From Rhodospirillales bacterium (GTDB taxonomy: Bacteria > Pseudomonadota > Alphaproteobacteria > JAJFIK01), in contig JAJFIK010000087.1 of NCBI GenBank assembly GCA_021775005.1, positions 19,126 through 83,125 on the forward strand: 64,000 bases of DNA, written 5' to 3'. Positions 9,217-19,969 of the stretch are shown in pieces. The number at the start of each line of letters is the position of its first letter. Position 1 is the stretch's first letter. A program made the translations under genes and the position numbers. The notes below the pieces were generated by a model, which ran no database searches, had not been told where the DNA came from, and was given only the letters and a program-made list of their open reading frames with translations.

Positions 9217-9603
9217 TTACTCGCAGCGATACAAGGAGCGGCCCACAGACCGCTCCGCCTGGTCCGAGACGGCACCATCAATGGCGGCGCCTTGGAAGGT
9301 CAAGGTGTTGTCGCTCTCCTGCTCAAACGTCATCTGCCATACCTGACCATTGACGTTGAAGATCGCCGTGACGCGCTCGCCATTTTCAGCGTCCGTCAAT
9401 GTGTAGGCAAGGTCTGACCCTTCGATCACTACGTTTCCACCGCGACGGTGAAAATAGGAACGGCCGGCAAATTCCATCGTGTCCGCGTCGCCTTCACAGC
9501 GTTCCGCTTCGAAGACAGCCCAACGGCCTTCAAGAGTTGGCCCCTGTTGCCCGCAGGCGGCAAGACCCAATGCGATCATCAATACTGCAGCGAAGCGAAC
9601 CAT
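9217..9603 (-). CDS. Small lipoprotein of unknown function between infB and rbfA
   Basis: A 128-aa protein from ATG 9603, with a GAGAGG ribosome binding site just upstream; a longer reading from 9645 would add 14 non-signal residues. The N-terminus MVRFAAVLMIALGLAACGQQ is a lipoprotein signal with lipobox LAAC, so export and lipidation are predicted. The mature part (LEGRWAVFEAERC to the terminal RSLYRCE) has beta-strand-like alternation and a Cys near each end, recalling small lipocalin-like envelope proteins; this is inference. It interrupts the otherwise conserved infB-rbfA adjacency. Confidence 0.72.
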   Translation of the reverse strand: MVRFAAVLMIALGLAACGQQGPTLEGRWAVFEAERCEGDADTMEFAGRSYFHRRGGNVVIEGSDLAYTLTDAENGERVTAIFNVNGQVWQMTFEQESDNTLTFQGAAIDGAVSDQAERSVGRSLYRCE

Positions 9604-9644
9604 GCCTCTCTCCCTCAATTTACTGTCCATCCCACAATCGCTCA

Positions 9645-12212
9645 CTACAATGTGCGCTGGATTTCCTCGATTTCAAAACACTCTATCCGGTCGCCTTGCT
9701 TGAGGTCTTCATATTTCTCAAACGCCATCCCGCATTCTTGACCAGACACGACTTCTTTCACTTCATCCTTGAACCGCTTCAAGGTCGAAAGCGTTCCTTC
9801 GTGAATTACCACGTCGTCGCGCAGCAAACGTACCTTGTTTCCGCGCTTCACAACACCTTCGGTTACTTTGCAGCCGGCGACCTTGCCGGTTTTGGAAATG
9901 TTGAAGACCTCTAGGATTTCAGCATAACCAACAAAGTTTTCCTTGATCGTTGGATCCAACATACCCGACATGGCTGCCTTCACATCGTCGATCAAATTAT
10001 AGATCACCGAGTAATACCGGATCTCAACGCCATCACGTGCCGCAAGTTCCTGCGCTTGCTTATTGGCGCGAACGTTAAACGCCAGAATGGGCGCGCCAGA
10101 AGTATGCGCCAAAGTGACATCACTTTCAGAGATACCGCCCACAGCCGCATGGATGGAGCGCGCGGCCACTTCCTCAGTGGAGATCTGGGCTAGTGACCCT
10201 GCAATCGCCTCAACAGACCCTTGCACGTCCGCTTTGATAACCACGGGGAATTCTTTGAGGTCATTTTCCTTGAGCTGTGCCAACATCTGCTCAAGGGAAC
10301 CGCGGCCGCCGGTGCTGTCGCTACGCACATCCCGCTGCATACGTTGGCGATAGTCGGCAATTTCCCGGGCCCTGGCTTCGTTTTCCACAGCCGAGACAGG
10401 ATCACCTGCGCCGGGTGTGCCATTGAGCCCCAAAACTTCCACCGGCACTGATGGACCTGCTGCGGCCACTTGCTCACCGCGATCATTGATCACCGCGCGA
10501 ACCTTGCCCCACTCAGCTCCGGCCACAAGAATATCACCAACATTGAGCGTGCCGCGTTGCACCAGCACTGTTGCGACGGCACCGCGACCCTTGTCGAGCT
10601 TGGCTTCCACAACGATACCTTCAGCAGCCCGGTTGGGGTTGGCTTTGAGTTCAAGAATTTCAGCCTGCAGCATAATGGCTTCTTGCAAAGTATCGAGGTT
10701 GGTCTTCTGCGTCGCAGAGACCTCAATGTCCTGAACATCACCGCCCATGGATTCCACAACAATCTCGTGCTGCAAAAGTTCCTGCCGGACCCGATCAGGA
10801 TTGGCGTCCGGTTTGTCGCATTTGTTAATCGCAACAATGATCGGCACTTCGGCGGCCTTGGCGTGATTGATTGCCTCAATGGTTTGCGGCATGACGCCGT
10901 CATCGGCGGCCACCACCAAAATCACAATATCCGTCACCTTCGCGCCACGAGAGCGCATTTGCGTAAACGCCGCGTGCCCCGGTGTGTCGAGGAAGGTGAT
11001 CAACTGACCACTTTCCAGGGCGACCTGATAGGCGCCAATGTGCTGGGTAATACCGCCGGCCTCGCCCGCAACCACATCGGTGCGGCGCAAAGCGTCAAGC
11101 AATGAGGTTTTGCCATGGTCTACGTGGCCCATCACGGTGACAACCGGGGGCCGGGATTCAAGCGTTTGATCGTCGTCAATCTCGCCCACAACGCCTTCTT
11201 CCACGTCAGATTCTGAAACCCGTTTCATCACGTGCCCGAACTCAGCCACGATCAGCTCTGCCATATCGGCATCAAGGAAATCTTGGTGTTTGGCCATGCT
11301 GCCCTCTTTCATGAGGTACTTGATGACATCCACAACGCGTACCGCCATACGATTGGCGAGTTCCTGAACTGTAATATGTTCCGGGATCACAACTTCCCGC
11401 GTGATGTGCTGGGGCGCCGCGGATCCGCCGCCACTCGCTTTGCGTTTTTCTTTGGCCAAACGGCGACGGCGTGCCGCAATGGAGGGGCCGCGATCACCGT
11501 CATTGTCACTAAGAGCACGAGAGATGGTCAGCTTGCCAGCGCGGCGACCCGCATCACCGCGTGATTTGGTGGCTTTCGCATTCTCGCGCGTGCGCTCTTC
11601 GTCGGCCTTTTCCCGCCCCTTGGGTGCTTTGCTAACCGGCGCTTCTTTCGGTTTGGCTTTTTTGGTACCTTCTTCTTTGGCAGCAGCGGCTTCGGCCAAT
11701 GAGGCGGCAATAGCTTGCTCTTCCAGCTCAGCTATTTTGCGCGCTTCTTCTTCGGCTTCCGCTTTTTCAGCATCCAAGCGACGTTGGCGGCGAGCCTCGT
11801 CTTCTTCTGCATGGCGGCGCGCTTCTTCTTTCGCTATGGCTTCATCATCGCTCGCACGGGCTTCAGCAGACTCTAGCGCGACAAGGCGCTTTGCCTGCTC
11901 TTCCTTGGTGAGCGTCTGAAGCACAACCCCGCCGCGATTGTCGGCGGCTGTGGGTTTAGGCGTTGGAGTCGCAAAAACAGCTTCAGCAACAACGGCTTCT
12001 TCGGTTTTCGCGTTCGCGGCCGCTTCTGCGTCTTTTGCTTTTTGCGCAGCTGTCTTAGGCGCCACAATGCGTTTGCGCTTTTTCTCGACCACAACAGCTT
12101 TCGACCGCCCGTGAGAGAAGCTTTGGCGCACAGTTCCGCCACCACTGCGCGGCTTCAATGAAACCGGGCGGCGGCCGCCAGAACTGTTCTCTGATTCGTT
12201 ACCTTCGCTCAT
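9645..12212 (-). CDS. infB: Translation initiation factor IF-2
   Basis: IF-2 is the GTPase that brings initiator fMet-tRNA to the 30S subunit and promotes subunit joining. The 855-aa protein has a long charged Ala/Lys/Glu-rich N-terminal region (about 1-270), an IF2_N-like segment ([23 protein letters not shown]), the G domain with [22 protein letters not shown] and NKCD, and the C-terminal domains II-IV ending [14 protein letters not shown]. It follows the YlxR/L7Ae gene in the nusA operon. Confidence 0.98.
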   Translation of the reverse strand: MSEGNESENSSGGRRPVSLKPRSGGGTVRQSFSHGRSKAVVVEKKRKRIVAPKTAAQKAKDAEAAANAKTEEAVVAEAVFATPTPKPTAADNRGGVVLQTLTKEEQAKRLVALESAEARASDDEAIAKEEARRHAEEDEARRQRRLDAEKAEAEEEARKIAELEEQAIAASLAEAAAAKEEGTKKAKPKEAPVSKAPKGREKADEERTRENAKATKSRGDAGRRAGKLTISRALSDNDGDRGPSIAARRRRLAKEKRKASGGGSAAPQHITREVVIPEHITVQELANRMAVRVVDVIKYLMKEGSMAKHQDFLDADMAELIVAEFGHVMKRVSESDVEEGVVGEIDDDQTLESRPPVVTVMGHVDHGKTSLLDALRRTDVVAGEAGGITQHIGAYQVALESGQLITFLDTPGHAAFTQMRSRGAKVTDIVILVVAADDGVMPQTIEAINHAKAAEVPIIVAINKCDKPDANPDRVRQELLQHEIVVESMGGDVQDIEVSATQKTNLDTLQEAIMLQAEILELKANPNRAAEGIVVEAKLDKGRGAVATVLVQRGTLNVGDILVAGAEWGKVRAVINDRGEQVAAAGPSVPVEVLGLNGTPGAGDPVSAVENEARAREIADYRQRMQRDVRSDSTGGRGSLEQMLAQLKENDLKEFPVVIKADVQGSVEAIAGSLAQISTEEVAARSIHAAVGGISESDVTLAHTSGAPILAFNVRANKQAQELAARDGVEIRYYSVIYNLIDDVKAAMSGMLDPTIKENFVGYAEILEVFNISKTGKVAGCKVTEGVVKRGNKVRLLRDDVVIHEGTLSTLKRFKDEVKEVVSGQECGMAFEKYEDLKQGDRIECFEIEEIQRTL

Positions 12213-12281
12213 GCGAACCTTTCAACTTCCAACATATGTCCCAAACGCGGTGCCTTTTGCTTTGTGCACCGCACATTTTAC

Positions 12282-12929
12282 TCAACGTATTGCACCAGGC
12301 AGCCGCCATTCTGGGGGCGTCATGGGGCGGAACCCCGCCAACCGGATTAACTCCGACCCCAGGCGATCTGCCAAAGGGCCCCCTGAGACCGCTGCATGTA
12401 TCACATTTGACCGCCCCAATGCCAAATCCAAATCCGCAGAATTCAGGCATCCGAGCACGTAAATTGGTTTTCCCACGCCATGAGCAAGGGCAAAGAGCTT
12501 TTCGCGCCCGTCTGCGGCACCATCTGCGGCCTCAATCAGCACACCTGTGCGGCCTGATTTAAGGAAATCGCGGACTTTCTCATAGCCGGTTGTCAGCGCC
12601 CCCGCGCGGGCCGCCAGGCCAAGCCCCTCGCTGATCCGGCGCAATAAGCCCGCCACCACCAAATTTGAGAGATCAGCAGGCACTTTGACCGGTGCCTTGG
12701 CAGCCCGGGCAAAAAGCCCTTTTTGCAAAGCGCAGCCAAGATCAGCCTCCCGCGCCCGCACCCACATGCCTCGCCCAGGCAGTTTGCCCGCCAAATCGGG
12801 CACAATTTCCCCGTCAGGGCCTACGACAAATCGTAAAAGCTCCGTTTGCGGCAGTATTTTGCCGGAGGCAATACAGCGCCGGGTGCGACCCGGGCCAGCC
12901 TCATTCTTCGCTTGCGGCGTCGCCGTCAC
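12282..12929 (-). CDS. RNA-binding protein, YlxR (DUF448) plus L7Ae-like domains
   Basis: A 215-aa fusion common in Alphaproteobacteria between nusA and infB. The N-terminal YlxR domain has TRRCIASGKILPQTELLRFV and GRGMWVRA. The C-terminal half (about 90-190) is an L7Ae/L30e-like fold with GLAARAGALTTGYEKV, as in K-turn-binding proteins. The likely role is RNA binding in transcription/translation coupling or RNase P modulation, from family knowledge. The start is a GTG at 12929, inside the nusA 3' end (29-base overlap); no in-frame ATG gives the full YlxR domain. Confidence 0.9.
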   Translation of the reverse strand: MTATPQAKNEAGPGRTRRCIASGKILPQTELLRFVVGPDGEIVPDLAGKLPGRGMWVRAREADLGCALQKGLFARAAKAPVKVPADLSNLVVAGLLRRISEGLGLAARAGALTTGYEKVRDFLKSGRTGVLIEAADGAADGREKLFALAHGVGKPIYVLGCLNSADLDLALGRSNVIHAAVSGGPLADRLGSELIRLAGFRPMTPPEWRLPGAIR

Positions 12930-14532
12930 TCGTCGTTGCCTCGTCGTCGGCTTCTACTTCTTCTTCTGCTTCCGCGGGATCTTCAATCCAGCCCACGGTT
13001 ACCCGTGCCCACATGATCAAGTCATTAGCTTCTTCGGGCACGATGTCGAAGGCCTCCAGGAGACCTGGCTCACGTTTGCGCTCGCCATCAACGGTTTCCC
13101 AATATCCGCAGAGGTCGTCGGTGGCGCACCCGGCAAGGTCTTCGATGGTTTTTACATCGCCTTCGCCCAAGGCCACCAACATGGCGGGCGTAATGCCTTC
13201 AATGGCGGCAAGCTCATCACTGACCCCAAGCTCCACCCGGCGGGCGTCGAGCTTGGCATTTTTTTCCTCAATGAATTCGCGCGCGCGGGTTTGAAGTTCC
13301 TGCGCGGTATCATCATCAAATCCTTCGATGCTCGAAAGCTCGTCGATTTCCACGTAAGCCACTTCATCAAGGTCGGTAAACCCTTCTGAAACCATGAGCT
13401 GGGCCACAACTTCATCCACATCAAGCGTGCTCATGAACAGCTCAGTGCGCTGGCGGAATTCTTCCTGGCGGCGTTCGGATTCTTCTTCTTCGGTGAGAAT
13501 GTCGATTTGCCAACCGGTCAGCTGTGAAGCAAGCCGCACATTCTGGCCGCGGCGACCGATGGCGAGCGAAAGCTGCTCATCAGGAACCACCACCTCAATA
13601 CGCTGGGCGTCTTCATCAAGCACCACTTTGGCAACCTCTGCCGGCGCAAGGGCATTGACGATGAACGTCGCGGGATCTTCTGACCACGGAATAATGTCGA
13701 TACGCTCACCCTGAAGTTCCTGCACCACCGCTTGCACGCGGCTGCCGCGCATACCAACGCAGGCACCCACAGGATCAATGGAGCCATCATTTGAGATCAC
13801 GCCGATTTTTGCCCGGCTACCTGGGTCGCGCGCCACGGCACGGATTTCAATAATGCCGTCGTAAATTTCCGGCACTTCCTGGGCAAAAAGCCGCGCCATG
13901 AATTGCGGATGCGTGCGGGAAAGAAATATCTGCGGCCCGCGAGGTTCCCGCCGAACGTCATAGATGTAAGCGCGCACGCGGTCGCCATTGCGAATGGCTT
14001 CACGGGGCAGCGCTTCATCACGGCGAATGATGGCTTCTGCGCGATTCAAATCAACAATAATGTTGCCGTATTCCACGCGCTTGACCACACCGTGAACAAT
14101 CTCGCCGATGCGATCTTTGAATTCGTCAAACTGGCGATCGCGTTCAGCGTCGCGCACCTTTTGCACAATGACTTGCTTGGCGGTCTGCGCCGCGATCCGC
14201 CCAAAGTCCATCGGCGGCAACGTTTCCGCTATGATGTCGCCCATTTGGGCGGCGGCGTTGCGACGCTGCGCATCTTCAAGAAGGATTTGCGTGGCTTCGT
14301 CTTCAATTTCTTCCACCACGTGCAAGTGGCGGGCGAGGTGAATCTCGCCGGTCTTGGGATCAATCTTGGCGGAGATTTCATTTTCCGCGCCATAGCGAGA
14401 CCGCGCGGCCTTTTGAATGGCATCTTCCAACGCCTCGACAACAATTGCCTTGTCGATGGATTTGTCGCGCGCGACAGCATCTGCAATTTGCAAAAGCTCA
14501 AGTCGGTTCGCGCTGACGGCGGGTGTGGACAT
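12901..14532 (-). CDS. nusA: Transcription termination/antitermination factor NusA
   Basis: NusA binds RNA polymerase and nascent RNA and modulates pausing, termination and antitermination. The 543-aa protein has an N-terminal polymerase-binding domain (1-130), an S1 domain ([24 protein letters not shown]), two KH domains ([22 protein letters not shown] and [20 protein letters not shown]), and two C-terminal helix-hairpin-helix acidic repeats, ending in a very acidic tail. It lies between rimP and the YlxR/L7Ae gene in the canonical operon. Confidence 0.98.
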   Translation of the reverse strand: MSTPAVSANRLELLQIADAVARDKSIDKAIVVEALEDAIQKAARSRYGAENEISAKIDPKTGEIHLARHLHVVEEIEDEATQILLEDAQRRNAAAQMGDIIAETLPPMDFGRIAAQTAKQVIVQKVRDAERDRQFDEFKDRIGEIVHGVVKRVEYGNIIVDLNRAEAIIRRDEALPREAIRNGDRVRAYIYDVRREPRGPQIFLSRTHPQFMARLFAQEVPEIYDGIIEIRAVARDPGSRAKIGVISNDGSIDPVGACVGMRGSRVQAVVQELQGERIDIIPWSEDPATFIVNALAPAEVAKVVLDEDAQRIEVVVPDEQLSLAIGRRGQNVRLASQLTGWQIDILTEEEESERRQEEFRQRTELFMSTLDVDEVVAQLMVSEGFTDLDEVAYVEIDELSSIEGFDDDTAQELQTRAREFIEEKNAKLDARRVELGVSDELAAIEGITPAMLVALGEGDVKTIEDLAGCATDDLCGYWETVDGERKREPGLLEAFDIVPEEANDLIMWARVTVGWIEDPAEAEEEVEADDEATTSDGDAASEE

Positions 14533-14545
14533 GGGTTTCTCCTAA

Positions 14546-15121
14546 TCAGTCCGTCATCTGGTCGGACGCACTTGCATCCGCCTGTTTCTGTTTACTGAGT
14601 TCACGGAACATTTCGTCCGTCATGACAATTTTTGCATCGGCGATCATATCTGGCGCGAAGCCCAACACCGTTGGGGCTGCGCCTGGCTCCAATACAACAC
14701 CAAGCAGTACTTCACTGTTGTCTGTGCCTTCGATCAGCCCGCGAAAGCGCCGCCGCCCATCTATGGGGGAGCGGGTTTCCAGTTTGGCTTCAAAGCCCAT
14801 GTAGCGATCGAAATCTTTCAGTCGGGTCAGCGGACGCTCCGCCCCCGGCGAGGACACTTCAAGGTCATAAGCGCTGGCAATGGGGTCTTCCACATCAAGC
14901 AGCGCGGAAAAGGCGCGGCTCAAATTGGCGCAGCCTTCAATATCCATGGAGCCATCGGGGCGTTCAGCCATGATCTGGATCGTCGCGCGACCTTCGCCGC
15001 CCATGCGGCGCACGCGCACAATCTCAAAGCCCATGTCGGCAGCTGTTGCTGTCAACAGGCTTCGCAATCGCGCGCCATCGGCGCTTTCGCCCATAATGAT
15101 CTCGGTCTGGCTATCGGCCAT
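14546..15121 (-). CDS. rimP: Ribosome maturation factor RimP
   Basis: RimP is needed for late 30S subunit maturation. About 191 aa from ATG 15121, preferred over 15133 because GGGA lies suitably upstream. Family features are FEIVRVRRMGGEGRATIQIMAE, the DIEGCANLSRAFSALLDVEDPI segment and LEVSSPGAERPLTR. It is the first gene of the rimP-nusA-YlxR-infB operon. The 223-base gap to trmB upstream probably contains the operon promoter; I could not define it. Confidence 0.96.
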   Translation of the reverse strand: MADSQTEIIMGESADGARLRSLLTATAADMGFEIVRVRRMGGEGRATIQIMAERPDGSMDIEGCANLSRAFSALLDVEDPIASAYDLEVSSPGAERPLTRLKDFDRYMGFEAKLETRSPIDGRRRFRGLIEGTDNSEVLLGVVLEPGAAPTVLGFAPDMIADAKIVMTDEMFRELSKQKQADASASDQMTD

Positions 15122-15344
15122 AACAAGTCCCATACGTGATCGACAGCGCTGCCCGCCGCCGGCTCTCAGGTCAAATTTTCAAAGAGAAGGCGGCAGCTCC
15201 CGTTGGCGATCACCTCACTTGAAGCGATCCGGGGGCCATCGACCGGTTGATCGATATCGGCTCCTTCAGCCGACGGGCGGGAATATAGGCACCGCCCCGT
15301 CCCATGCCAAGCGTTTTCTTTGGCCCAATTTGAGACTTGGAGGT

Positions 15345-16061
15345 TTAGCCTCGTGGCCGGCGGCAAAAGCGCAAATAGGCTGGAATTCGCCCCGCTTTCA
15401 GCGCTTTTTGCTCATAACGGGTGGCGGGCCAATCGGCAGGCCGCCGCTTCCAGTCAGCGGGGCCTTCCGCCGTCCAGGTAAAATCAGGGTGGGGCATAAC
15501 CCGCTCCAGCGTCCAGGCCACATAGCCCGGGATGTCTGAGGCGACACGAAATTCGGCCCCGTCTTTGAGTACCCGCGCCAAAGCATCAAGGGTTTCGGTC
15601 TGCATATAGCGCCGCTTGTGATGGCGCGTCTTGGGCCAAGGGTCAGGGAAAAGCAGAAACGCCCGGTCAATGGATTGCGCCGGAAGGCGTTCGATCAGGT
15701 CTCGCGCATCCCCTTGGCGTAAGCGAATGTTCTCTTGCCCACCGGCCTCAATGTGGCTGAGAAGTTTCGCCATGCCATTGATGAAGGGTTCAACACCGAT
15801 GAACCCAATGTCTGGGTGCGCAGCTGCCTGCCACGCCAGATGTTCGCCGCCGCCAAAGCCAATTTCAAGCCAGACCTCTTTGGCGTCAGCAAATAGCGCG
15901 GTGGGCTCAAGCACGCCGTCATCAGGCACGTCGATAGCAAGGCGCGGTAGCAGCTCTTCGATGAGCCGTGCCTGGTTGTCGCGCAACTTAAAGGCCTGCC
16001 GCCGCCCATAAAGACGACGCGCGCCATCTTTGGCCTTAGCTGAGATAAGATCTGAGCGCAT
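15345..16061 (-). CDS. trmB: tRNA (guanine-N7-)-methyltransferase TrmB
   Basis: TrmB methylates G46 of tRNA using SAM. From ATG 16061 the protein is 238 aa. Visible motifs are [15 protein letters not shown] (SAM-binding motif I), [14 protein letters not shown], and the TrmB signature [19 protein letters not shown]. The longer open frame upstream lacks family similarity. The start overlaps the metK 3' end by 26 bases, so the gene that makes SAM is directly coupled to a SAM consumer. Confidence 0.95.
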   Translation of the reverse strand: MRSDLISAKAKDGARRLYGRRQAFKLRDNQARLIEELLPRLAIDVPDDGVLEPTALFADAKEVWLEIGFGGGEHLAWQAAAHPDIGFIGVEPFINGMAKLLSHIEAGGQENIRLRQGDARDLIERLPAQSIDRAFLLFPDPWPKTRHHKRRYMQTETLDALARVLKDGAEFRVASDIPGYVAWTLERVMPHPDFTWTAEGPADWKRRPADWPATRYEQKALKAGRIPAYLRFCRRPRG

Positions 16062-17205
16062 CAACAAGGTCGCGCTTTTCCCATGAGAAACTACCGTCAT
16101 CACCCGGGGTGCGGCCAAAGTGACCATAAGCAGATGTTGCCGCATAGATCGGGCGGTTCAGTTTCAGATGCTCACGAATGCCGCGGGGGGAAAGATCCAT
16201 GACCTCGGGCAACGCCTTCTCCAAGCGCGCGACATCCACTTGCTCGGTGCCGTGGCAATCCACATAGATGGAGAGCGGCTTGGCAACACCGATGGCATAG
16301 GCCAGCTGAATGGTGCAACGGGAGGCAAAACCGCCCGCGACAACATTCTTGGCCAAATAGCGCGAGGCATAGGCCGCTGAGCGGTCAACTTTGGTGGGGT
16401 CCTTGCCGGAAAATGCGCCGCCGCCATGGGGCGCTGCGCCGCCATAGGTATCGACGATAATTTTGCGCCCGGTCAGGCCAGCGTCCCCATCGGGGCCGCC
16501 AATGACGAAATTGCCGGTGGGGTTCACGTAAAATTCGTCCTCAGGGCACATCCAGCCTTCGGGCAACACAGCCATGACATGGGGGCGCACCATTTCGCGC
16601 ACATCGTCTTGACTCAAGCCTTCTTTGTGCTGCGTCGAAACCACGACAGAGGTTGCGCCAATAGGTGTGCCGTTTTCGTAGTGCAAGGAAAGTTGGCTTT
16701 TGCTGTCCGGCTCAAAACCGCTGTTCGGATTTTCGTGCCGCGCTTTGGCAAGCGCCTGCAGAATGCGGTGGGAATAATAAATCGGGGCTGGCATCAAATC
16801 GTCGGTTTCGCTGCAGGCATAGCCAAACATAATGCCTTGATCGCCCGCGCCTTCGTCCTTGTTGCCAGCGCTATCGACGCCTTGGGCAATGTCAGCAGAT
16901 TGCTGATGCACATAGACGTCTACGTTTGCGTGCTGCCAATGGAAGCCTTCCTGTTCATAGCCAATGTCTTTGACGGCCTGCCGTGCTGCCTCTTCCAAAG
17001 TCTCAGGCGTGATACTGTCAGGGCCCCGCACTTCACCGGCGAGAACGATCCGGTTGGTGGTAGTCAGGGTCTCAACAGCCACACGGGCCTCAGGTTCGGC
17101 GGCCAAATAAATGTCGACAACTGAATCAGAAATACGGTCGCACACCTTGTCGGGATGGCCCTCAGATACGCTTTCACTTGTGAACACATAATTCGTGCGC
17201 TGCAC
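16036..17205 (-). CDS. metK: S-adenosylmethionine synthetase MetK
   Basis: MetK makes SAM from methionine and ATP. The 389-aa protein has the family signatures [16 protein letters not shown] near the N-terminus, [12 protein letters not shown] and [19 protein letters not shown]. Initiation is at a GTG (17205), with GGAGA upstream. Upstream is an XRE regulator, downstream trmB. The 125-base leader can form nested stems around CACAA/TTGTG, but no SAM riboswitch class could be assigned. Confidence 0.98.
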   Translation of the reverse strand: MQRTNYVFTSESVSEGHPDKVCDRISDSVVDIYLAAEPEARVAVETLTTTNRIVLAGEVRGPDSITPETLEEAARQAVKDIGYEQEGFHWQHANVDVYVHQQSADIAQGVDSAGNKDEGAGDQGIMFGYACSETDDLMPAPIYYSHRILQALAKARHENPNSGFEPDSKSQLSLHYENGTPIGATSVVVSTQHKEGLSQDDVREMVRPHVMAVLPEGWMCPEDEFYVNPTGNFVIGGPDGDAGLTGRKIIVDTYGGAAPHGGGAFSGKDPTKVDRSAAYASRYLAKNVVAGGFASRCTIQLAYAIGVAKPLSIYVDCHGTEQVDVARLEKALPEVMDLSPRGIREHLKLNRPIYAATSAYGHFGRTPGDDGSFSWEKRDLVDALRSYLS

Positions 17206-17330
17206 GGGGCATCTCCTTCAATAGACGGCACACAAATCTTCATCCGCGCGCACTTGAAGCGGCGTTGTGGCAAATCATCATGGTGCGGGTCAAGGGAGGA
17301 CCGAGAATCAGACCTCCCCAGATTTGAACT

Positions 17331-17750
17331 TTAGGTGTTGTCAGCCAGCGTTTTGATCAGATCAAGCACGCGCTTGCGCACCGCCGGTTCTTCGATTTTT
17401 GTGAAGAACCGATTGAGCTGCAACCCCTCAGAGCTCGATACGAAATCCATCACAAACGGCGTGGCATCTGACTCCTTGAGCCCCCCCGCAGGCTTGGCCG
17501 GCATAGCTTTGATCACTTCGCTGGGCATATCATCAAAGAAGAATTGCACTTCAACGCCCAGGATCGCAGCAATCTGAAATAGGCGACTGGCGCCTATGCG
17601 ATTGGTGCCTTTTTCGTATTTTTGAACTTGCTGGAAGGTCAATCCGAGCTTTTCACCCAGTTTTTCTTGGCTCATGCTGATGAGCATGCGCCGCAGCCGG
17701 ACGCGGCTTCCCACGTGAATATCAATGGGATTCGGCTTCTTTTTTATCAA
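17331..17750 (-). CDS. XRE-family transcriptional regulator upstream of metK
   Basis: A 139-aa protein with one N-terminal helix-turn-helix (about 15-70): MSQEKLGEKLGLTFQQVQKYEKGTNRIGASRLFQIAAIL, then FFFDD and a helical C-terminal part. The start is a TTG at 17750 with GAGGGAG upstream; there is no alternative ATG. Its place between lnt and metK is conserved in Alphaproteobacteria, and autoregulation or a link to SAM genes is possible but unproven. It strongly resembles the regulator at 54596 in the accessory region. Confidence 0.9.
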   Translation of the reverse strand: MIKKKPNPIDIHVGSRVRLRRMLISMSQEKLGEKLGLTFQQVQKYEKGTNRIGASRLFQIAAILGVEVQFFFDDMPSEVIKAMPAKPAGGLKESDATPFVMDFVSSSEGLQLNRFFTKIEEPAVRKRVLDLIKTLADNT

Positions 17751-18043
17751 ACGTCTGCTCCCTCAGTAGCCAAGCGCGGCTTTCGGCCTGGCGATGTTAA
17801 CTCTGTACTATTTAGCGCCCGCGGGTTCGCAATCAACACGCGAGTTTTCACAAATTTATCAGGATGTTTAGCGCCTCTGGCAACACCCCGACGACGCGCG
17901 CTCATAGGGGTTTAGAGATCACGCATCCGTTACTGACAATTTGTCTACGAAGGAACACCGGTCTGGTCAATGTATGTTTTGAGATTAGGACGGTTTACGC
18001 AATTATATTGCTATAGACGCACTCCCTTTGATCTTATCTTGTT

Positions 18044-19969
18044 TTACTGTGATTTACGCCGCCGCCGCGCCATGGCGACAACCAAACCTAGAACCCCAAG
18101 AAGAGGCCAATCCCCTATACGCCCATATAGTGTGGGCGAGGCTGCTTGAGGTAAGGGCGAGTCGATAATTCCGAACTCATTCAGACCTAGCTGTTCGAGG
18201 GAGCGGCCATAAGGATCAATAATCGCCGATATGCCGGTGTTGGCGGCGCGTACAAGGGGCAGGCCCTCTTCAATGGCCCGCACCCGAGAAATCCCAAGAT
18301 GCTGTCTTGGGCCGGTGGAATCGCCAAACCAGGAATCATCGGTGACTTGCACGAGCCAGCCGGGGCGGCGGGCCGGATCAACGACTTGACCAGGGAACAC
18401 CGCTTCAAAGCACACCAGCGGACCCACATCTGGGGCCCCGGGAACAGACAGCGTCCGCGCGCCCGGCCCTGGCGAAAGATCGACCCGCTGGGAGGCAACA
18501 TTTCGAAAACCCAGACGCTCAAGTATGAAACGAAGGGGCAGATATTCGCCAAAAGGCACCAAGTGATGCTTGTCGTAGGTGGCGATGATCTCCGCCTCGG
18601 CATTCAAAATGTGTAGCGCGTTGTAGTAATTGGTGACGCCGCCTGGTTCACGCTCGAGCCGCAGTGCGCCGGTAATCAATGACGCGCCGCCTAAGGCGGA
18701 GGCCAGCTCCCGCCGCGCCGTGGTCGCTTGGGCCAGAACGAAGGGAACCGCAGATTCTGGCCAAATCACATGGGTAATTGGCGCGCTGGACTCAACTTGG
18801 GTTTGGGCCAACAAGCGATCCCAGATGGCATCGCGATTTTCAGGGCGCCACTTTTCAGCCTGCGGCACATTAGGTTGCACGATGCGTAGATTGACCCCTT
18901 CCACGTAACTCTCTGGTCCCGTGGGGGCGAGATAAAGCCGCACGGCCCCCGCGCTCCAAACAATCCCGATCAGCAAAATGGCAAAAAATGGCCAACGCCA
19001 ATTTGTCGTTTCGCGTTGATGGGCAAAAAGCGTTGCCGGGCTGGCGGCAGTCAAGATGGTGAGAAAGCTAAGGCCATAGACCCCGATGTAGGCTGTTGAT
19101 TGCAGCACATCGGGCACCCCGCCCCAGGCATATCCCATCAGGTTCCACGGCAAGCCGGTGAAGAGGGTCCCGCGCATGAGCTCAAAGATTGCAAAAGCCG
19201 CCGCAAATACCAGCACACGCACCGCGCCGGGACGCCACAGCGCCCGCGCCAACCACATGGCACCGCCGGTAAACAACGCTAATCCCGCAGGCAGCGCTGC
19301 CATGGCAAAGGGAATCATCCAGGCATAGGCCTCCGCCTCCACAAGAAAGGCAAAGGCGATCCAGTAAAACCCGGTGAGAAAAAACGGAAACCCAAACCAC
19401 CATCCCATGGCAAAGGCTTGGCGCCGCCCCTTGCCATGATCTTCCATCCCGTCGATGAGCCAGATCAGCGGCACAAGCGCGAGAGGAAGCAGCGGCAATA
19501 TGTAAAACGGAGCCATGGTCAACCCGGCCAAGAGCCCGGCGATGGCGGCAAGGCCATAGCGCCGCCAGCTCGTAAACCCACTGATGCGTAAACGGAGCCG
19601 GCGCCCCAATTGCCGAAACCCCGAAACCGAAGATGATGGTGCTGCCGCCCCGGTCATCTGATCAACATTGGAAAATGATTGTGACGGTGCCGGGCGGTCA
19701 AGCACAATGGGAGGGGCGCCGACCTCGCCAAAGACGCCGCCCACAGGCAGCGCGCGGGCTTTGGCTTTTGCCCTCGCCGCTTTGCCCTTTTTCGATTTCG
19801 AACCATTCCCCCCCGCAGGCGTTGGCGGGGGCGGGGTTGCTTCTGGCGCGGCTACAGGACCGTTATCGCTCTGATCGCCAGGCGCAGTATCGCTAGGCGC
19901 AGTATCACTGGGCCCTGCCACGAGGGGCTCAGTCGGATTTGCTGGATTGTCTTTGTCCGGTCCCGTCAC
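18044..19969 (-). CDS. lnt: Apolipoprotein N-acyltransferase Lnt with long N-terminal extension
   Basis: Lnt adds the third acyl chain to apolipoproteins at the periplasmic face of the inner membrane. The membrane part starts near residue 135 with about six helices, followed by the nitrilase-like domain with the Glu-Lys-Cys triad: Glu405 (IWPESAVPF), Lys467 (TYDKHHLVPFGEY) and Cys520 (GPLVCFEAVFPG). At 641 aa it is about 120 residues longer than usual. The extension (1-130) is Pro/Ala-rich with a lysine-rich stretch (about 56-72). A downstream Met at position 105 is an alternative start. The first 41 bases overlap the CBS-domain gene. Confidence 0.95.
   Translation of the reverse strand: MTGPDKDNPANPTEPLVAGPSDTAPSDTAPGDQSDNGPVAAPEATPPPPTPAGGNGSKSKKGKAARAKAKARALPVGGVFGEVGAPPIVLDRPAPSQSFSNVDQMTGAAAPSSSVSGFRQLGRRLRLRISGFTSWRRYGLAAIAGLLAGLTMAPFYILPLLPLALVPLIWLIDGMEDHGKGRRQAFAMGWWFGFPFFLTGFYWIAFAFLVEAEAYAWMIPFAMAALPAGLALFTGGAMWLARALWRPGAVRVLVFAAAFAIFELMRGTLFTGLPWNLMGYAWGGVPDVLQSTAYIGVYGLSFLTILTAASPATLFAHQRETTNWRWPFFAILLIGIVWSAGAVRLYLAPTGPESYVEGVNLRIVQPNVPQAEKWRPENRDAIWDRLLAQTQVESSAPITHVIWPESAVPFVLAQATTARRELASALGGASLITGALRLEREPGGVTNYYNALHILNAEAEIIATYDKHHLVPFGEYLPLRFILERLGFRNVASQRVDLSPGPGARTLSVPGAPDVGPLVCFEAVFPGQVVDPARRPGWLVQVTDDSWFGDSTGPRQHLGISRVRAIEEGLPLVRAANTGISAIIDPYGRSLEQLGLNEFGIIDSPLPQAASPTLYGRIGDWPLLGVLGLVVAMARRRRKSQ

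Noticed and set aside
17206..17330. SAM-responsive riboswitch before metK
   Set aside because: The core-like bases are about 60 bases from the ribosome binding site and the pairing does not match a known SAM class. Kept only as a low-interest observation.
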